A DNA stretch of 64,000 nucleotides from Paludibacteraceae bacterium (lineage in GTDB: Bacteria > Bacteroidota > Bacteroidia > Bacteroidales > Paludibacteraceae): the NCBI GenBank assembly GCA_017479885.1, contig JAFVBR010000005.1:1-64000 (forward strand). The letters are read 5' to 3'. Below are positions 60,286 to 64,000 of the stretch, piece by piece. The position numbers and the translations under genes were made by a program. How positions within the stretch are numbered: the first letter of the stretch is position 1; each line of letters begins with the position of its first letter. The notes beneath the pieces are model-generated. The model was not told the origin of the DNA. It was given only the letters and a program-made list of their open reading frames with translations, and did no database searches.

Positions 60286-61884
60286 TTATCGTTTCAAAAG
60301 ACTCAGTTTTGCATAATAATCATCTGTTGACACGCACTCCACCCATCCGGCAATTATCGTTTTTATCGATGGCTTCATACCTGTAACATCTATCAACTGC
60401 TGCATTTCGTCCTCACTATGCAATACATAAAAGGCGGTCTCACCATATACCTGATGCCTTATCGCCACCTCACCGGTCACTATGTTTGGCAATGTATATA
60501 CAAACAACGCCGGGGATGGGAAATAGTTGTTTTTGTCCTCAATGGTTGCTTCGTAGTCCTTGTCATTCTTCATAGATGCAGAATAGTTCGCCATCACAAT
60601 TGCAGTCCCCTCATGCTCAGGTTCCACTCCTGCTCTTTTCAGCAGCAACTCTGTGCCGACAAAACCAAGCCTGGCTAACATATCCATCTTGTAGAATTTA
60701 GGATAATTGCCTATCTCCGCCTTGTAAAGTTCTTTTATATTGTCACTGCTGGTAAGTGTAACCGCAGCCTTTTCTTTCCATTTGTTATATTCGTCCGGCG
60801 TCAAATTTTTCTCTTTCACTTCAGCCTTTGTCCATGCCACGGCTGCATTCACTCCACCAAAGCCGGAAAGCAGTTTGATAAACGAGTTGCCACGACTTTC
60901 CCTTTCATCTTGTGACAGATTTACTCTATATGTCGTTCCCTGTGTCTCATAGCCTTTGCTTGGCAGTATCACTCCTTCATCTAACGCATGCATGGTCAGT
61001 ATTGTCTCCAGCAAACCTGCCGCACCCATCGTGTGACCATAATATCCCTTCAATGCACTCACCGGAATCTCATCCATTTCTGCCCTATGGATGGCAATAG
61101 ACTCCATCTCATCGTTATATAAAGTTCCTGTGCCATGCACGCTTATCATCGCCAGATCTGTCTTGTCAACAAGTTTCAGCATATCTTTCAGACATCTCAG
61201 ACTCCCCTCTGCGGTTCTTGATGGTCCGCTTATGTGGTTGGCATCATTGTGTATCGAGCCTCCCATCAAATGCCACTTGCCATTTCTTGTGTTCGACAAT
61301 ATGAGTGTTGCTACCGCTTCTCCTGCATTAAGTCCTTTTCTCTGCACATCAAAAGGCCGGCACAACTCATTGGAAAGCGCTTTAAACGACTGAAAACCTG
61401 ACACTATAAACTCCGACTGTACATCACAACCAACTACTATTGCCGTCTCATATCTTCCTGATGTCAGCATTCTCCATGCCGCCAATTGGGCGGAAACACC
61501 TGAAGTACATGCAGTGGAAACCACTATCGGAGATACCTTGTTCCCAAAATAGTTCGCCACCTTTTTTGCTGAATCCGCCGGAGACGACCATATATTACCT
61601 TTTGTTGTGCTTATTATAAATACACATGTGTCTGATTCTGCATTAATATGTGTCTCTGAAAGCGCTGCCGCTACCGATTTTATCAACAATGTTTCAAAAG
61701 AAGTATAACCATCCATACACGGCAGTTCTTCAAAGAACGAACCGACCACCGGCTCCTGCAGCTTCACTCCATGCACATTATCATGGTTGCGAAGTGCTGT
61801 CTTCCCTGATCTCACGGCCTCAAGGTTTGCAGCCGTTGTCATTCCCAATGGGGATATAATATTGTCGGCAATCGCACTAATCAT
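60286..61884 (-). CDS. second ketosynthase with ketosynthase-like C-terminal domain
   Basis: Condensing enzyme of 532 residues. Catalytic residues: Cys in VVSTACTSGVSAQLAAW, His in ISVHGTGTLYNDEMES, and the KGYYGHTMGAAGLLE motif; GFGGVNAAVAW marks the end of the first domain (about residue 355). Residues about 370-532 are a second partial ketosynthase-like fold (DMLARLGFVGTELLLKRAGV, NYFPSPALFVYTLPNIVTGE, GETAFYVLHS) lacking recognisable catalytic residues, comparable to the C-terminal domain of the protein at 58330-59985. Both fusions occur in the same operon. It starts one base after the acyltransferase gene. Confidence 0.88.
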   Translation of the reverse strand: MISAIADNIISPLGMTTAANLEAVRSGKTALRNHDNVHGVKLQEPVVGSFFEELPCMDGYTSFETLLIKSVAAALSETHINAESDTCVFIISTTKGNIWSSPADSAKKVANYFGNKVSPIVVSTACTSGVSAQLAAWRMLTSGRYETAIVVGCDVQSEFIVSGFQSFKALSNELCRPFDVQRKGLNAGEAVATLILSNTRNGKWHLMGGSIHNDANHISGPSRTAEGSLRCLKDMLKLVDKTDLAMISVHGTGTLYNDEMESIAIHRAEMDEIPVSALKGYYGHTMGAAGLLETILTMHALDEGVILPSKGYETQGTTYRVNLSQDERESRGNSFIKLLSGFGGVNAAVAWTKAEVKEKNLTPDEYNKWKEKAAVTLTSSDNIKELYKAEIGNYPKFYKMDMLARLGFVGTELLLKRAGVEPEHEGTAIVMANYSASMKNDKDYEATIEDKNNYFPSPALFVYTLPNIVTGEVAIRHQVYGETAFYVLHSEDEMQQLIDVTGMKPSIKTIIAGWVECVSTDDYYAKLSLLKR

Positions 61885-61885
61885 C

Positions 61886-62779
61886 TCATCTGTCTCCTGT
61901 ATGCCAAAACTGGTAGAAATGGAACCACTGCAAGGGATATTTATTCAATATCTTTCCCATTTCATCAGTAAATTTGTTCAATATCACTTTTGCTTGTTCT
62001 GTTGCATTGCCTGTTTCTTTTCCTGTAGCCAATTCACGGATATAAAGCGTATAGGTGTCTGCTTTCTCTCTCATCATGAACATGGTTATCACCGGCACCT
62101 TTTCTATAGCGGCCACTCTGTATGGTCCTTCCGGAAATTCTGTATTCTCACCTAAAAGCGGGGCTGTCAGCGTTCTACCGCCATAAAACATTCTGTCGCC
62201 GTGAATCGATAGTATCTCCCCCCTGCTTAACGCTTCGTGCATTGCAAATATATGACCTCCGTCTTTTTGCATTGGCAGAAAATACAACCCCATCTTGTTG
62301 AACATTCGTTCTCTGTTTGTATTTACGGTATCAGTGTCACCTGTCCATAATAATACGCACATCGGTTTCTTAGATGGGTTGACATAACCTGCCAGCTCTT
62401 GATTGCCTATGTGCGATGATATCACAATAAATCCCCCGCTTTGGTTCTGCAACTTGTCTATCAGTTCTTTTCCTTCTGTCTTCACGTTGAATTTGCGACC
62501 GCTATATGCCGCAAATCTGTCAAGTATCACTTTGCCGAATTCAAAGTAGTTTCTGTATAGCATTACGCACGACTTTACAATCCCCCTCCTTTGTCTTTTT
62601 CGCCAATAATAATATATAGCCCTGGTGCCTTGGGGCGCAAAAAATATGTACCCAAGCACCCAAACCGCTACCAGCGGATAGAGCCATCGGGGAGACACAC
62701 GAGAAAATATGCGTATCAGACTTTGCTGCATACGCTTCGTGCCACCTGTCTTGCCGGTCCAAGCTCTGTCAGTTTCCAT
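61886..62779 (-). CDS. LpxL/HtrB-like lysophospholipid acyltransferase
   Basis: Membrane-anchored acyltransferase of 297 residues. An N-terminal span (WLYPLVAVWVLGYIFF) is followed by the HX4E motif of late lipid A acyltransferases (SSHIGNQELAGYVN) and LSIHGDRMFYGGRT. In aryl-polyene clusters an LpxL-like enzyme acylates the lipid part of the product. I chose ATG 62779 (METDRAWTGKTGG) over a TTG two codons earlier. Forty bases after ACP 2 and one base before the second ketosynthase. Confidence 0.88.
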   Translation of the reverse strand: METDRAWTGKTGGTKRMQQSLIRIFSRVSPRWLYPLVAVWVLGYIFFAPQGTRAIYYYWRKRQRRGIVKSCVMLYRNYFEFGKVILDRFAAYSGRKFNVKTEGKELIDKLQNQSGGFIVISSHIGNQELAGYVNPSKKPMCVLLWTGDTDTVNTNRERMFNKMGLYFLPMQKDGGHIFAMHEALSRGEILSIHGDRMFYGGRTLTAPLLGENTEFPEGPYRVAAIEKVPVITMFMMREKADTYTLYIRELATGKETGNATEQAKVILNKFTDEMGKILNKYPLQWFHFYQFWHTGDR

Positions 62780-62819
62780 AGTCAATGTTTGCAGTAAAAC
62801 AAAAACAGCTTTCTGTTCG

Positions 62820-63065
62820 TCAGACTGTTTTGGTTACTATCAGATTATAAAAGTCGTCAAGAGTACGTAATTGCGCCATTTCCTGATTGGTCAATCTTAC
62901 TCCGAACTTCTCATCTACCGATATTATTACGTCAACCACATCAAGACTGTCTATTCCTACGTCTTCACGCAAGCGTGCAGTCGGAATAAGTTTCTCGGCC
63001 GGAATCTCGAAATCCTCTACAAGAAATGTGTTAACTGTTTCAATTATGTCGTTTTTTGTTGTCAT
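62820..63065 (-). CDS. acyl carrier protein 2
   Basis: Carrier protein of 81 residues (MTTKNDIIETVNTFLVEDFE); attachment serine in REDVGIDSLDVVDVIISV. Its ATG (63065) overlaps the stop of the methyltransferase gene (ATGA). The active-site sequence GIDSLD is closer to fatty-acid ACPs than that of ACP 1 (GLDSID), suggesting separate duties. Confidence 0.95.
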   Translation of the reverse strand: MTTKNDIIETVNTFLVEDFEIPAEKLIPTARLREDVGIDSLDVVDVIISVDEKFGVRLTNQEMAQLRTLDDFYNLIVTKTV

Positions 63066-64000
63066 ATCAAATTTTGTTGTCTTGTTTTGCATACAAGTAT
63101 CGAGTGACCGCCCATACCTATATTGTCATATATCGTCTCTATTTCCAGCCCTGACTCTTCTACAAGTCTGCTCATATCATCAGTATTGTACATCTTGCTG
63201 TTTCCATTGGCAAGCGCTGTGAAATAGAGGCTCGTCATCGTTAGCGACAATGCTGCTGCCTGATACTTCTGCCTGTCCCATAGAGTCTCCATAATGTATA
63301 TTCTGCTTTTGTCATCCATTATTCTTGCTGCACGACAAAGTATTGATTTTATCTCTTCTTCTCCGAAGCAATCAAGCAACTGCGACATCCATATCACGTC
63401 ATAATGTTTGTCGTTTGGAAAAGCCATGTTGTTGTCAAGCAGATTGATTGGCTGTGCATGTACTCGTCCTTCTGCAGGATGCCCCGCTGTCTGCTTGCGC
63501 ATCATCTCAAGTTGTTGCGGCAAGTCGCATACTGTTACATTCACATTCTTGTCATATTCTACAACTTTTCTTGCGAACTTGCCGGTATTGCCACCTACAT
63601 CAAGCAGATTATTCACTTCATTTCTGAATATTATCTTCAATGCCTCGCCGAACGAGTGGTCTGAGTAGTAATGGTCGAAGCCGAACCATGACTTCTGCAC
63701 CTGCTCGGGCAGTGATGACAATCCTTCATATATTGTCTTCCAGTCTCCGAAATGCCTGAGTCCGACAGGTTTGCCTGTCTCCAATGCTTCATCCAGCAGA
63801 AACCAACCCTCATAATTCACATCCTGATTGAAATCTATATCCACTCTCACCAACGGGTCATTCAGCAGAAACCAACCCGTTTTGGCAAGAGTATATACAT
63901 CATTCTTGTCGTCTATAAGCACGGCATGCATCGTAAGTGCCGCTTCCATTAGGCATTTAACAGCATAACTCGACAACCCTGTTTCCTGCTCTATCTGTTG
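63062..64000 (-). CDS. SAM-dependent O-methyltransferase (5' end outside window)
   Basis: Class I methyltransferase related to plant-type O-methyltransferases (PF00891-like). The SAM site is NNLLDVGGNTGKFARKVVE, followed by VCDLPQQLEM (acidic residue), YDVIWMSQLLDCFGEEEI and a dimer-type N-domain. The frame is open to the last base of the window (QQIEQETGL upstream of a TTG at 63976), so the true start lies beyond 64000. In aryl-polyene and flexirubin clusters such enzymes methylate the ring hydroxyl or its neighbours. The operon therefore continues upstream. Confidence 0.88.
   Translation of the reverse strand, partial: QQIEQETGLSSYAVKCLMEAALTMHAVLIDDKNDVYTLAKTGWFLLNDPLVRVDIDFNQDVNYEGWFLLDEALETGKPVGLRHFGDWKTIYEGLSSLPEQVQKSWFGFDHYYSDHSFGEALKIIFRNEVNNLLDVGGNTGKFARKVVEYDKNVNVTVCDLPQQLEMMRKQTAGHPAEGRVHAQPINLLDNNMAFPNDKHYDVIWMSQLLDCFGEEEIKSILCRAARIMDDKSRIYIMETLWDRQKYQAAALSLTMTSLYFTALANGNSKMYNTDDMSRLVEESGLEIETIYDNIGMGGHSILVCKTRQQNLI

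Noticed and set aside
1..64000. tRNA genes, rRNA genes, CRISPR arrays, prophage or conjugative element modules
   Set aside because: I looked for T-loop sequences, regularly spaced repeats, integrases and structural phage genes and found none that stand up; the few GTTCGATT-like words lie inside protein genes.

Overview
The window looks like a chromosomal segment of a member of the Bacteroidales. The evidence is: repeated Bacteroidetes-type promoters (TTTG, about 20 bases, TAnnTTTG), type IX secretion signals (a sorting domain at 1422-2948 and a DUF5103 plug protein at 50552-51808), BACON, DUF4270 and DUF1460 proteins, the DUF2764/V-ATPase pair, and an aryl-polyene-type gene cluster. I saw no tRNA, rRNA, CRISPR array or complete insertion sequence. 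The genus cannot be read from the sequence; a gut or rumen Bacteroidales is my inference.

Layout. 1-3.3 kb: two exported proteins on the minus strand, the second with a long leader carrying a C11 tract and a hairpin. 3.5-9.2 kb: an alpha-glucan operon (mannose-1-phosphate guanylyltransferase, glycogen debranching enzyme, GT4 glycosyltransferase, GH57). 9.2-16.3 kb: a DUF4270 lipoprotein and a short glycogen-synthase-like protein diverge from panC-miaB; then a candidate small RNA with its own promoter and terminator; then guanine deaminase and a PnuC-like membrane protein. 16.4-28 kb, all minus strand: a BspA/InlB-type surface protein with a broken signal peptide, cysS, an S37 peptidase, a REP-type transposase fused to a DprA-like domain, an ECF sigma factor with a membrane partner, NUDIX, M48, DUF1460, a DnaQ-like exonuclease and a tiny repeat protein. 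28.3-34 kb, plus strand: ftsY, a hemerythrin-LuxR regulator, a lipoprotein with an (ATTCA)5 repeat in its signal peptide, tilS, aroE. 34-42.7 kb, minus strand: an incomplete V-ATPase locus (E, DUF2764, GNAT, rubrerythrin, A), a second S37 peptidase, mnmA, lpdA and a C-GCAxxG-C-C protein. 42.8-46.6 kb, plus strand: 2-hydroxyacid dehydrogenase, lipoprotein, pepT, gcvT. 46.6-51.8 kb: a third BACON lipoprotein with a C9 leader tract, GNAT, HAD, a membrane protein, recR, and the divergent DUF5103 gene. 51.8-64 kb, minus strand and running off the end: an aryl-polyene/flexirubin-type operon of at least twelve genes.

Two themes stand out. First, four slippage-prone simple repeats (C11, C9, an A5/T6 pair, and five ATTCA units) sit in the leaders or signal peptides of four different exported proteins. 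Two of these genes are out of frame as sequenced, and each is restored to a textbook signal peptide by changing the repeat length. This suggests slippage-driven phase variation of the surface, though sequencing error must be excluded for the homopolymers. Second, the aryl-polyene-type cluster carries both of its ketosynthases as fusions to a second ketosynthase-like domain, and contains a secreted hydrolase and a half-size transporter that I would not expect there. The V-ATPase locus is also unusual: it lacks B, D, I and K where the genes would normally continue.
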